From Microbacterium sp. 70-16 (GTDB taxonomy: Bacteria; Actinomycetota; Actinomycetes; Actinomycetales; Microbacteriaceae): 60,821 nt of DNA. Below the pieces are notes generated by a model. The model was not told the DNA's origin, searched no databases, and saw only the letters and a program-made list of their open reading frames with translations. The translations under genes were made by a program, and so were the position numbers. This document shows positions 44,340 to 52,373 of the stretch, one piece after another. Location: contig NZ_MKTQ01000028.1 of NCBI RefSeq assembly GCF_001898315.1, forward strand, positions 1 to 60,821. Reading direction: 5' to 3'. Position 1 is the first letter of the stretch. Every line of letters starts with the position of its first letter.

Positions 44340-45268
44340 TTCTCGAATCCCTCGGTGTTGCGGGTCTGGAACAGCAGCAGGCCCACGGCCACGACGGTGA
44401 CCACCAGTGCCAGCACCGTCGCCACGGCGGCGCCGTACCCGACCTGGGTCGTCGTGAAGAAGTTGTAGTAGGAGAAGTACGCCGGGACGATGGTGCTCGT
44501 CCCCGGGCCTCCCTTGGTCAGCACGAAGATCGGCGCGAACACCTTCAGCGCCGCGACGCTGGTCGTGATCACCACGACCGCGATCTCGGGACGCAGCTGG
44601 TTGAGCGTGATGACGCGGAAGCGCGTGAACCAGCCCGCTCCGTCGAGTTCGGCGGCCTCGTACAGGGCGGGATCGACCCTCGAGAGGCCTGCCATGAAGA
44701 TGACGACGGTGTAGCCGATCTGCAGCCAGATGAGCACGTTCATGACGGCGTAGATGGCGAAGTTCGGATCGCCCAGCCAGTTCTGGGCGAGATCGCCCAG
44801 GCCGACGGCCTCCAGCATCGTGTTGATGATGCCGTACTCGGGCTGGTACATCCACTTCCACAGCACGCCGGCGACGGCGATCGGCAGGATCTGCGGCAGG
44901 TAGAACAGGGCACGCAGGATGCTGGAGGAGCGCGCCCCGAAGCGCGGCGCGATGTAGTCGAACAGCACGGCGGCCACGAGCACGCCGAAGGCGGTCGGCA
45001 CGATCGCCATCGCGAAGATGAACGCGATGCTGTTGAGGAACGACGTCCAGAAGGTCGGGTCCGCGAACAGCCGGACGTAGTTGTCGAGTCCGATGAACTG
45101 CGGCGTGCCGACACCGCGGTACTTCGTGAGGCTCAGGTAGACGTTCATCCCGAAGGGGATGAGCACGACGGCCGCGAAGCCGAGCGCGCCGGGGATGAGG
45201 TAGCCCCAGTAGCCGCCGGCCGGCTCCAGTGCGGAGCGGCGGCGTGCGGAGGGTGCGGTGACGGTCAT
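44336..45268 (-). CDS. Carbohydrate ABC transporter permease (MalF type)
   Basis: 310 residues with six membrane helices. The coupling motif is YEAAELDGAGWFTRFRVITLNQLRP. The start is ATG 45268 (MTVTAPSARRRSALEP), sharing its first six residues with the other permease. The 61-bp gap to the binding-protein gene holds a 17-bp hairpin, which probably lowers expression of the channel relative to the binding protein. Confidence 0.92.
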   Translation of the reverse strand: MTVTAPSARRRSALEPAGGYWGYLIPGALGFAAVVLIPFGMNVYLSLTKYRGVGTPQFIGLDNYVRLFADPTFWTSFLNSIAFIFAMAIVPTAFGVLVAAVLFDYIAPRFGARSSSILRALFYLPQILPIAVAGVLWKWMYQPEYGIINTMLEAVGLGDLAQNWLGDPNFAIYAVMNVLIWLQIGYTVVIFMAGLSRVDPALYEAAELDGAGWFTRFRVITLNQLRPEIAVVVITTSVAALKVFAPIFVLTKGGPGTSTIVPAYFSYYNFFTTTQVGYGAAVATVLALVVTVVAVGLLLFQTRNTEGFEK

Positions 45269-45289
45269 GTCGTCTGGCTTTCGATCGGG

Positions 45290-45324
45290 GTGTGCACGGC
45301 GGCGGGTCCCGCCGCCGTGCACAC
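45290..45324 (-). other. Long hairpin between binding-protein and permease genes
   Basis: GTGTGCACGGCGGCGGG (45290-45306) and CCCGCCGCCGTGCACAC (45308-45324) are perfect 17-bp arms around a single nucleotide. There is no T-tract on the minus strand. Such stems after a binding-protein gene protect the upstream mRNA or cause partial termination, giving excess binding protein. Confidence 0.7.
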
Positions 45325-45329
45325 GAGGG

Positions 45330-46634
45330 TCACTGACCCGCGTCAGCGCGTCCCTGCTCGTACGCGGTGCGGATGCCGTCGACGACCTGTTCCGGCGTCT
45401 TGGTGCCCTGCACGAGCTCGGTGTTGTTCTGGATGAGGATGTCGTTCAGCCCCGGCACCGGCCAGTCCGGGTACCAGGCCAGGCCGCCGTCCTCGGAGCT
45501 CTGCAGGTCGGCGAAGCGAGCGCTCAGCAGCTGACCGATCGGCGAGGTGATCGCGTCGGCATCGGCGGCCACGGGCACCTGGCCCTCCTCACCGAGGAGG
45601 TTCTGGATCTCGGGGCTCATCGTGATCTCGAGGAAGTCGTACGCGAGGTCCTTGTTCTTCGCCTTCGCGGGGACGACCCACAGGTTGCCGCCCGACCCGG
45701 GGTGCAGGTCGTTGCCCGGGAACAGGAACTGGTCGAACTCGAAGTCGGTGATGTCGTCGGCGAAGTTTCCGCCCCACCACGAGCCGGAGTAGAAGATCGG
45801 GTAGGTGCCCGCCTCGAACGCGTTGCCGGAGTCCTGCGCCGGGATGCCGGTCGAGTCCTTGCTGATGTAGCCCTTGGCCACCCAGTCGGCGACCGTCTCG
45901 GCCGCCGTCTCCCAGGCATCCCAGTCGACGTCGCCGTCGAAGCGCTGGTAGGCGCCCAGCGACTTCTCGTCCATGTTCGCCAGGGCGAGCGCGTAGAGCA
46001 GGTGCGGGCCGGGGTAGTCGGCCGAGCCGAGCGAGAGCGGCGTGATGCCGTTGTCGACGAACGTCTGCATGACGTCCTCGAACTCGTCCAGGGTGGTCGG
46101 CACCGAGAGGCCGTACTTGTCGAAGAGGGTCTTGTTGTACCAGGTTCCGACGAACTCGCCGTAGTTGGTGATGCCGTAGCGCTCCCCCGAGCCCATCAGG
46201 CCGTTCTCGTACAGCCCCACGTCCTGCGCGGAGTCCGACAGATCCCAGCCGCGCTCCTTCGCGACGTCGGTGAGATCGGTGAGCAGACCCGCCTGCGACA
46301 CGAGTCCCGCGGTCGCGTTGCCCTTGAGGTACTCGAGCACGTCGGGGGCGTCGTCGGTGTCGAGCAGCAGCTGTCCCGACTGCTGCATCTGCTCGTAGGT
46401 CTTGAGCTCGAACTCGACGGTGACGTCGGGGTGCTTCTCCTTGAAGATGTCGATGGCCTTGTTCCAGGCGACCGACAGCGCCGAGTCGTCGTTCTCCCAC
46501 CACCAGACCTTGAGCGTCTTGCCGTCCCCGGCGGCGGCCTCCCCGCCTGACGAGCAGCCGCTCAGTGCCAGCGATGCTGCGGCGAGCAATCCCGTGGCGG
46601 CGACGACCGCACGGAGCTTGCGATTGGTGAACAC
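45330..46634 (-). CDS. Carbohydrate ABC transporter substrate-binding lipoprotein
   Basis: 434 residues of the extracellular solute-binding family 1. The signal peptide ends in the lipobox LSGC, so the protein is lipid-anchored outside. The fold is shown by LKVWWWENDDSALSVAWNKA, TWYNKTLFDKYGL and AGTYPIFYSGSWWGGN. The start is GTG 46634 with AGGAGG 6 nt upstream. It is the first gene of the operon (binding protein, two permeases, GH13), driven by a promoter that carries a perfect palindrome. Confidence 0.92.
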   Translation of the reverse strand: MFTNRKLRAVVAATGLLAAASLALSGCSSGGEAAAGDGKTLKVWWWENDDSALSVAWNKAIDIFKEKHPDVTVEFELKTYEQMQQSGQLLLDTDDAPDVLEYLKGNATAGLVSQAGLLTDLTDVAKERGWDLSDSAQDVGLYENGLMGSGERYGITNYGEFVGTWYNKTLFDKYGLSVPTTLDEFEDVMQTFVDNGITPLSLGSADYPGPHLLYALALANMDEKSLGAYQRFDGDVDWDAWETAAETVADWVAKGYISKDSTGIPAQDSGNAFEAGTYPIFYSGSWWGGNFADDITDFEFDQFLFPGNDLHPGSGGNLWVVPAKAKNKDLAYDFLEITMSPEIQNLLGEEGQVPVAADADAITSPIGQLLSARFADLQSSEDGGLAWYPDWPVPGLNDILIQNNTELVQGTKTPEQVVDGIRTAYEQGRADAGQ

Positions 46635-46681
46635 GTGTGACCTCCTATGGTCCTTGGTGCGTCCGGTCCTTCCTCGGACAG

Positions 46682-46715
46682 GAATATGTTTACAGCAAAC
46701 ATATTCGGGTGTCAA
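46682..46715 (-). promoter_or_regulatory. Promoter and 25-bp palindromic operator of the alpha-glucoside operon
   Basis: On the minus strand TTGACA (46715-46710), a 17-nt spacer and TAAACA form a promoter. The palindrome GAATATGTTT (46682-46691) / AAACATATTC (46697-46706) with a 5-nt centre covers the spacer and -10. A dimeric repressor bound there would block transcription; the divergent ROK protein is the obvious candidate. AT-rich, unlike the surrounding DNA. Confidence 0.75.
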
Positions 46716-46749
46716 CGCCGCACAGTCGGGACACTCGCGGCCATGAGTA

Positions 46750-46766
46750 ATGTCCGATCCGGACAT
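46750..46766. promoter_or_regulatory. Second palindrome, upstream of the ROK gene
   Basis: ATGTCCGATCCGGACAT is a perfect 7-bp inverted repeat with a 3-bp centre. It lies where the -35 of the ROK gene should be (its -10, CATACT, is at 46779-46784). The sequence differs from the palindrome in the operon promoter, so a second regulator or a different binding mode is implied. Confidence 0.5.
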
Positions 46767-46791
46767 ATCAGCGTGCCCCATACTGGACGAT

Positions 46792-47943
46792 GTGAGCACA
46801 CAGACGTGGAGTCCCGGAGCCGGGGCGGCACTGCCGGTCGCGATCGAGGTCCTTCGTCGCGGTCCGATCTCGCGCGCGGACATCGCGCGCCGACTCGGAC
46901 TGTCGCACGCGTCGCTGTCACGGCTGTGCGCGCCGCTGCTGGACCGCGGGATCATCCACGACGTCGGCGAGCACAGCGACGGAAAGGTGGGCAGGCCCTC
47001 GCGACTGCTGGACGTCGACGCGGCCTCCCACTACTTCCTCGGCCTGAAGGTCCGCGAATCCGAGGTCGTCGGCGCGATCACCGACCTGCGCGGCGACGTC
47101 GTGTCGACGCGCACGATCGGGTTCGACGACCGCAGCCCGGATGCCGTGCTCGATCGCATCGTGGCGCTCCACGACGCACTCGGCGAGGAGCATCCGATCG
47201 CCGGCATCGGCATCGGCATCGGCGCGCGCACCGCCCACCGCCGCATCGTCCGGCATGCGCGCTTCCTCGGCTGGGAGGATGTGCCTCTGGCCGAGCTGGT
47301 CGAGACGGCGACCGGCGTGCCCGCTCTCGTCGAGAACGATGTGGTCGCACTGTGCGAGTACGAGGACTGGTTCGGCTTCGCCAGCGCCGACGACAGATTC
47401 GCGGTGGTGACCCTGGGGATCGCGACCGGCTTCGGACTGGTGGTCGACGGGCACCCCATCGTGAACGAGGACTACGGGATCGGCCTGGTCGGCCACTGGC
47501 CGATGGATCCCTCGGGGCCCCTGTGCGCCCTGGGACACCGCGGATGCGCGGCCGCGCTGCTGGACGCCGATGCGATCACCCGGTACGCCGGCGAGGCGCA
47601 CGGCAGGCCGGTCGGCTACGAGGAGGTCCTGGCGCTGGCCGAAGCCGGCGACCCCGCTGCGACCCGCATCCTCGGCGATGCCGCGCGCGGCCTCGGCATC
47701 CTGCTCGCCGCCGTCTGCAACCTGGCGCTGCCGGAACGGATCGTGATCGCCGGCGAGGGCGTCGGCATCGCGCGCTGGGGAGCGGAGCCGATGCTCGCCT
47801 CGCTCCGCGCGCACCGAGACGCCCGGGCGCACACCCCGCCGATCGACTTCGCCGCCGGAGACAACGTCGAGTGGTCGCGAGGGGCGGCGGTCCTGGCGAT
47901 TCAGGCGTTCGTGCGCGGAGACGCCGCGACCAAGACCGCGTAG
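46792..47943 (+). CDS. ROK-family transcriptional repressor
   Basis: 383 residues from GTG 46792. Residues ~10-70 are a winged HTH (ISRADIARRLGLSHASLSRL). The rest is a ROK sugar-kinase fold with IGIGIGARTAHRR, GVPALVENDVVAL and a cysteine-containing zinc-type motif GPLCALGHRGC. The frame extends 14 codons upstream, but CATACT 7 nt before the GTG supports a leaderless start there. Divergent from the alpha-glucoside operon, so probably its sugar-responsive repressor. Confidence 0.88.
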   Translation: MSTQTWSPGAGAALPVAIEVLRRGPISRADIARRLGLSHASLSRLCAPLLDRGIIHDVGEHSDGKVGRPSRLLDVDAASHYFLGLKVRESEVVGAITDLRGDVVSTRTIGFDDRSPDAVLDRIVALHDALGEEHPIAGIGIGIGARTAHRRIVRHARFLGWEDVPLAELVETATGVPALVENDVVALCEYEDWFGFASADDRFAVVTLGIATGFGLVVDGHPIVNEDYGIGLVGHWPMDPSGPLCALGHRGCAAALLDADAITRYAGEAHGRPVGYEEVLALAEAGDPAATRILGDAARGLGILLAAVCNLALPERIVIAGEGVGIARWGAEPMLASLRAHRDARAHTPPIDFAAGDNVEWSRGAAVLAIQAFVRGDAATKTA

Positions 47944-47967
47944 CCACTGCCGTCGGCCGCGGGCTCC

Positions 47968-49254
47968 TCAGGCCGACGGCAGATGACGCCGCCAGCTCAG
48001 CGCGACGACCCCCACACTGAGGAGCGCGATCACCGCACCGGCCAGGAACATCGTCGAGTAGCTGAGCCAAGTGCCCAGCGCGGCGAGGATCGCAGGGATG
48101 AAGAAGCCGACGTAGGTCAGCGAGTAGTACACGGCGGTCAGTCCCGCGAGGTCGTCGGGGCCGGCGATGCGCTGGATCTCGCGGAGTCCCCCGACCAGCA
48201 GCATGCCGTACGCCGTCCCGAGCACCGCAGCGGCGACGAAGGCCCACGGCAGCGAGTTCAGCCCGACCGCGACGGCGGCGAGCAGCATCGCCGGAACGGT
48301 CACCGTCAGCGCCACCCCGATCCCACGGGCCGAGCGCGGCGTGTCGATCCGGGCGGCGAAGCGCTGCACCGCCACGCCGCAGCCGAGTGCGACGACGCAC
48401 AGGAGCCCCGAGACCCCGATCTCGAAGCCCGGCGCCTGCGACATCATGAGGCCGGGCAGAATCGCGTAGGCGCTCGCCGCGGTGCCGAACACCCACGGCG
48501 CCATCGGGGCGACGACGAGCAGGAAGCGGCGGTGCATCGCTGTCGGGATCCGCAGGTCCATCCGGAGCGGGCGGCTCACCGCGGAGCGCGTCCTGCTCTC
48601 GGGGGCGCGCACCAGCACGGCGAACGCGGCGAGCGTGATGACGATGTGCACGACGTACGGCGCCACGGCGCGCGCGGGCCCGAACTGCGCGAGCGCGGCT
48701 GCGACGCCGGCGCCCAGCGCGAACCCGATCGTGAGGGCGAGTGCAGCACGCGACGCCCCGCGCCCCTCGACGGGCGCGGCGTCGAACGGGGCCTCGGAGA
48801 GCTCTTTGACCCAGCTCGTGCCGACCGCCATGACGAGACCCAGCGCGATGCCCGACAGCACGCGGCCGGCGAACAGCAGGGGGGCCGATGCCGCGCCCAC
48901 CGCCAGCAGTCCGCTTCCGGCGACCGCGATCAGCGGTGCCGGCAGGAACAGCGGGCGACGCCCGTACCGGTCGGAGAGCGGGCCGCCCACCAGCAGAGCG
49001 GGGACGATGCCGAGGACGTAGGCCCCGAGCAGGACGTTCACCGTGAGCGCGCTCATCTGGTCGAGCTGACGGTACATCACGAGCAGCGGCGTGAACTCGT
49101 TGCCTCCCCACGCCACCGCGAACAGGGCCGCGCTCACACTGAACCACGGCGCGATGCGCATGCGGCCGGCCGGCGCGGCCGGCGTCGGGTGCCCGCCGGT
49201 CCGCGGCATTCCGGTGCGCGCAGCGCCCGTGCGGATCGTCGCGGTGGCGCTCAC
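47968..49254 (-). CDS. MFS transporter
   Basis: 428 residues with about 12 membrane segments. The motif A loop is GGPLSDRYGRRPLF, followed by GRVLSGIALGLVMAVGTSW. Likely a small-molecule exporter or sugar transporter; the substrate is unknown. The start is GTG 49254, overlapping the stop of the GntR gene by 4 bp, so they form a two-gene operon. The GGATGCC heptamer common elsewhere is absent from this gene. Confidence 0.87.
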   Translation of the reverse strand: MSATATIRTGAARTGMPRTGGHPTPAAPAGRMRIAPWFSVSAALFAVAWGGNEFTPLLVMYRQLDQMSALTVNVLLGAYVLGIVPALLVGGPLSDRYGRRPLFLPAPLIAVAGSGLLAVGAASAPLLFAGRVLSGIALGLVMAVGTSWVKELSEAPFDAAPVEGRGASRAALALTIGFALGAGVAAALAQFGPARAVAPYVVHIVITLAAFAVLVRAPESRTRSAVSRPLRMDLRIPTAMHRRFLLVVAPMAPWVFGTAASAYAILPGLMMSQAPGFEIGVSGLLCVVALGCGVAVQRFAARIDTPRSARGIGVALTVTVPAMLLAAVAVGLNSLPWAFVAAAVLGTAYGMLLVGGLREIQRIAGPDDLAGLTAVYYSLTYVGFFIPAILAALGTWLSYSTMFLAGAVIALLSVGVVALSWRRHLPSA

Positions 49255-49922
49255 GGCAGCAGCTCCCGGTGGGTGTTGCGGATGTGGCGGGCGAGCGCCA
49301 TCTCGAACGCATCGGGTTCGCTCTCGGCGACGAGCCGAGCGAGCATCTCGTGGTCGTGCAGCACCTGCTCCGTGCGGTCGTCGCGTCGCCACAGCGACCT
49401 GGCCACCATGCGCCGCTGCCTGTCACGCAGCGTGGCGAAGAACTTCGACAGCAGGGCGTTGCCGCCCGCGTCGACGATCGTCGCGTGGAAGGCGGTGTCG
49501 GCGTCGGCCAGCCCGACGAGGTCGCCCGCGACGTAGGCGGCACGCTGCCGCTCGATGACCTGGGCGAGCGCCGCGGCGACCTGTGCGGCACGCTGCGCGT
49601 CGCGCGTCAGGCGTCGCACCGAATCGGTCTCGATCAGGACGCGGGCATCGACGACGTCCTCCAGCTCATGCGGCCGGACCTCGACGACGAGGGCCCCGCG
49701 CTTGGGATACAGCCGCATCCAGCCCTCGGCCTGCAACCGCAGAAAGGCTTCGCGCACCGGCGTGCGGCTCATGCCGAGGGCATCGGCGACCGCGCCCTCG
49801 CTCACCATCTCGCCGCCGACGAGGTCGCCGTCGAGGATCCGGGTCTTCACGTCGGCATACGCGATCTCGGCGGCCGACGTCGCCTCGGGAGGCGCGGCAC
49901 TGGTCTCGTCAAGCTGTTGCAC
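49251..49922 (-). CDS. GntR-family (FadR/FCD type) transcriptional regulator
   Basis: 223 residues. The N-terminal winged helix has VADALGMSRTPVREAFLRLQ, and the C-terminal FCD effector domain has DARVLIETDSVRRL and DADTAFHATIVDAGGN with metal-type histidines. The start is GTG 49922: TAGTAT (49935-49930) lies 7 nt upstream, so the transcript is probably leaderless. GTTGCACAAC overlaps the start codon region and could be an autoregulatory site. It is followed by the MFS gene. Confidence 0.9.
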   Translation of the reverse strand: MQQLDETSAAPPEATSAAEIAYADVKTRILDGDLVGGEMVSEGAVADALGMSRTPVREAFLRLQAEGWMRLYPKRGALVVEVRPHELEDVVDARVLIETDSVRRLTRDAQRAAQVAAALAQVIERQRAAYVAGDLVGLADADTAFHATIVDAGGNALLSKFFATLRDRQRRMVARSLWRRDDRTEQVLHDHEMLARLVAESEPDAFEMALARHIRNTHRELLP

Positions 49923-49992
49923 AACATAGATACTAGTCGCATGCGAGTGAGATCGCGAACGGCGAGGCGCTCCGCGGGCGTAGCCTCGCAGC

Positions 49993-51478
49993 ATGGACGG
50001 CCTCGCGGCGGTCGACTTCGAGCTCGCGCGGCAGGTGCTCCAGCGGGGCACCGCCGCGCTGTTCCTGATCGCGTTCGCGTCGAGCCTCGCCCAGTTCCGG
50101 CGACTGCTCGGCGATAACGGCCTGCAGCCGGCACGCGACCTGCTCGCCTGGGCCGCGTCCTCTCCCGCGCGCGAAGCTCCTGCGGCCGACGCTGTTCCGC
50201 CGAGTGCGGTACACGGATCGGCGGCTGGTCGTGATGTGCTGCAGCGGCATCGGCGTCGCAGCGCTGCTGATCGTCGGCATCCCCCAGCTGGGGCCGCCGT
50301 GGGTGCCGATGATCGCCTTCCTCGCGCTGTGGGCCGGGTACATGTCCATCACCTCGATCGGGCAGACGTTCTACGGGTTCGGGTGGGAGATGCTGCTGCT
50401 CGAGGCCGGGTTCCTCGCCGCCTTCCTGGGCTCGGACGACCAGCCGCCGCCGACGACGGTCATCGTGCTCTTCTGGTGGCTCGTGTTCCGGCTGGAGTTC
50501 GGTGCCGGCATGATCAAGATCCGCGGCGGGCGGGAGTGGCGCGACTTGACGGCGCTCATGTACCACCACGAGACCCAGCCGATGCCCAGCCCTCTCAGCC
50601 GCCAAGCGCACCTCCTGCCGGCGTGGTTTCACCGCGGCGAAGTCCTGGGCAACCATTTCGCGCAGCTGATCGTGCCGTGGTTCCTGTTCGCGCCGATCCT
50701 GGGGTTGTGGATCCCCGGGCCCTGGCCCGCCGTCATCGGAAACGTCGCGGCGGCGGTCGTCATCGCGACGCAGCTGTGGCTCGTGCTGACCGGGAACTTC
50801 GCGTGGCTGAACTGGGCGACGATCGTGCTGGCGTTCTCGGCCTTGTCGGTGCCAGGGTCCGGTGAGCGGATGCCGGATGCCGCGCCGCTCGGCGGCATTC
50901 CGCCGTACTGGGTCGTCGTCACCGGTGTCGTGGCGCTCGGGTACGTCGCGCTCAGCGTGCCCGCCGCGCGGAACCTCTTCTCGCGCCGTCAGCTCATGAA
51001 CGCGAGCTTCAACCGGTGGCAGCTCGCGAACGCCTACGGTGCGTTCGGCACCGTCACGAAGGAGCGCATCGAGTACGTCGTCGAGGGCACGACGGATGCC
51101 GATCCCGACACCGCCGCGTGGTGCGAGTACGCGTTCAAGGGCAAGCCGGGCGACGTCCGCCGCATCCCGCGGCAGTTCGCGCCGTATCACCTGCGGCTCG
51201 ACTGGCTGATGTGGTTCCTGCCGCTCGGGCGGTCGCTCGAGGACTGGTTCACCGCGTTCCTCGTGCGCCTCCTCGAAGCGGATGCCGCGACGTTGCGGAT
51301 GCTGCACCGCGATCCGTTCGGCGGCGAGCGGCCGCGGTGGGTGCGGGTCGTCTCGTACCGCTACCGCTTCACGACGAGGGCCGAGCACCGGGTCTCGGGC
51401 GCCGTGTGGTTCCGCGACCGCCGACACGTGCTCGTCCAGACCCTCGGCTTCGGGGGCGACCGCGACCCCGATCGTTGA
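49993..51478 (+). pseudogene. Lipase-maturation-factor (LMF1-like) gene with a +1 frameshift
   Basis: The first frame runs MDGLAAVDFELARQVLQRGT to about codon 60, then becomes nonsense. From about 50174 the +2-shifted frame continues the protein (RYTDRRLVVMCC) to DPDR-stop at 51478. Removing one C from TCTCCC (50161-50166) restores KLLRPTLFRRVRYTDRR, as in the copy at 41243. The full protein would be 494 residues with LMF motifs GAGMIKIRGGREWRDLTALM and YHHETQPMPSPLSR. Reinitiation at GTG 50204 could make a shorter product. A sequencing error is possible. Confidence 0.8.
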
Positions 51479-51720
51479 GCGAGCCCACCGGTCGTTGAGA
51501 AGCGAGCCCGGGGCGTCCCCCGCCGGTCGTTGAGCGAGCGAGGAACGAGCGAGACGAAACGCCCCAACCGGTGCGGGGAGAGTTACGACGTTTCGTCTCG
51601 GTCGCTGGCGCTCCCTCGCTCAACGACCGGGGGGCAACACCACTCGGTCGCTGGCGCTCCCTCGCGGGGCGACCGGGGAACGATGTTCGTCTCGGTCGCT
51701 GGCGCTCCCTCGCTCAACGA
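51472..51720. repeat. Inverted intergenic repeat cluster supplying both neighbouring stop codons
   Basis: CGGTCGTTGAGCGAGCGAGG (near 51522) and CCTCGCTCAACGACCG (near 51614) are inverted copies that could fold into one large stem. The unit TCGGTCGCTGGCGCTCCCTC recurs at 51598, 51644 and 51692. The TGA of CGTTGAGCGAG at 51476-51478 ends the LMF gene, and the reverse copy at 51714-51716 ends the YdeI gene. No other gene is seen in this ~235-bp gap. Confidence 0.8.
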
Positions 51721-52373
51721 GCGGAAGACGCGGCGGCGGTGGCGCGGGCGACCCAGCGGGGCTCGTCGCCGTAGCGCTGCGGCGGGATCAGGCGACCCGC
51801 CGCACAGTCGGCGACGAGCGTCGCGAGGCGGTCGGCGCGGGTCTGCTCGCGTTTAGCCGAGAGCACCCAGTTGCCGGCCACGCGGCGGTACGACGGTGGC
51901 GCTGCCTCCCAGAACGCCTGCGCGGCGGGAACCGCGGCGATCGCCGCAAGCCCGTCGGTGCCGAGTTCACGCCGGGTCTCGTACGAATACCCCGCTACGC
52001 TCTTGTCTCTCCGCTCGAACGCCGCGATGCCCGCTGGATGCATCCGCCCCTCGGCCAGCAGACGCTCGACGTGCGCGATGTTGACGGCACTCCAGTTCGA
52101 CGTCGGCTTGCGGGGCGTCCACCGCTGACGGCGCGCCTCGTCGTCGATCCGGTAGCTGGTGGAGTCGATCCACCCGAAGCAGAGCGCTTCGGGAACGGCG
52201 TCCTCCCACGTCAGCCCTCGGTCGGGGTGACCCTTGCGCCGCAGCCCCATCCACAGCTCGGTTGCGGTGGCGTGGTGCTCCTCGAGCCAGGCGCGGAAGG
52301 CCGCGGCATCCGCGAAGAAGACCACCTCGACATCGTCACCCACGCCGCCGACGGTAGCAGCGGCATCCGACAT
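51714..52373 (-). CDS. YdeI/OmpD-associated family protein
   Basis: 219 residues. The family pattern is AAAFRAWLEEHHATATELWMGL, then LTWEDAVPEALCFGWIDSTS, RRQRWTPRKPTSNWSAVNIA and a C-terminal AAPPSYRRVAGNWVLSAKRE. Members are linked to peptide resistance in Bacillus or are uncharacterised. The ATG at 52373 overlaps the upstream stop by one base (TGATG), so it is coupled to the TANGO2-like gene. The last codons, S-A-R-stop, come from the intergenic repeat. Confidence 0.88.
   Translation of the reverse strand: MSDAAATVGGVGDDVEVVFFADAAAFRAWLEEHHATATELWMGLRRKGHPDRGLTWEDAVPEALCFGWIDSTSYRIDDEARRQRWTPRKPTSNWSAVNIAHVERLLAEGRMHPAGIAAFERRDKSVAGYSYETRRELGTDGLAAIAAVPAAQAFWEAAPPSYRRVAGNWVLSAKREQTRADRLATLVADCAAGRLIPPQRYGDEPRWVARATAAASSAR

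Noticed and set aside
41710..46634. A missing ATPase gene as a sign of a broken sugar ABC operon
   Set aside because: Sugar ABC operons of actinobacteria commonly lack their own ATPase and share an MsiK-type protein encoded elsewhere.
41560..49980. Integrative element or prophage between the LMF copies
   Set aside because: No integrase, transposase, phage or conjugation gene, and no tRNA attachment site is seen. Only the duplicated flank supports a duplication or recombination event.
50158..50180. Programmed ribosomal frameshift in the LMF1-like gene
   Set aside because: There is no slippery heptamer (X XXY YYZ), and the other gene copy shows the in-frame arrangement. A mutation or sequencing error is simpler.
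51598..51713. Three direct repeats that could suggest a small CRISPR array
   Set aside because: The repeat units are also present in inverted orientation, spacing differs (46 and 48 bp) with related intervening sequence, and no cas gene is present. It is an intergenic repeat element.
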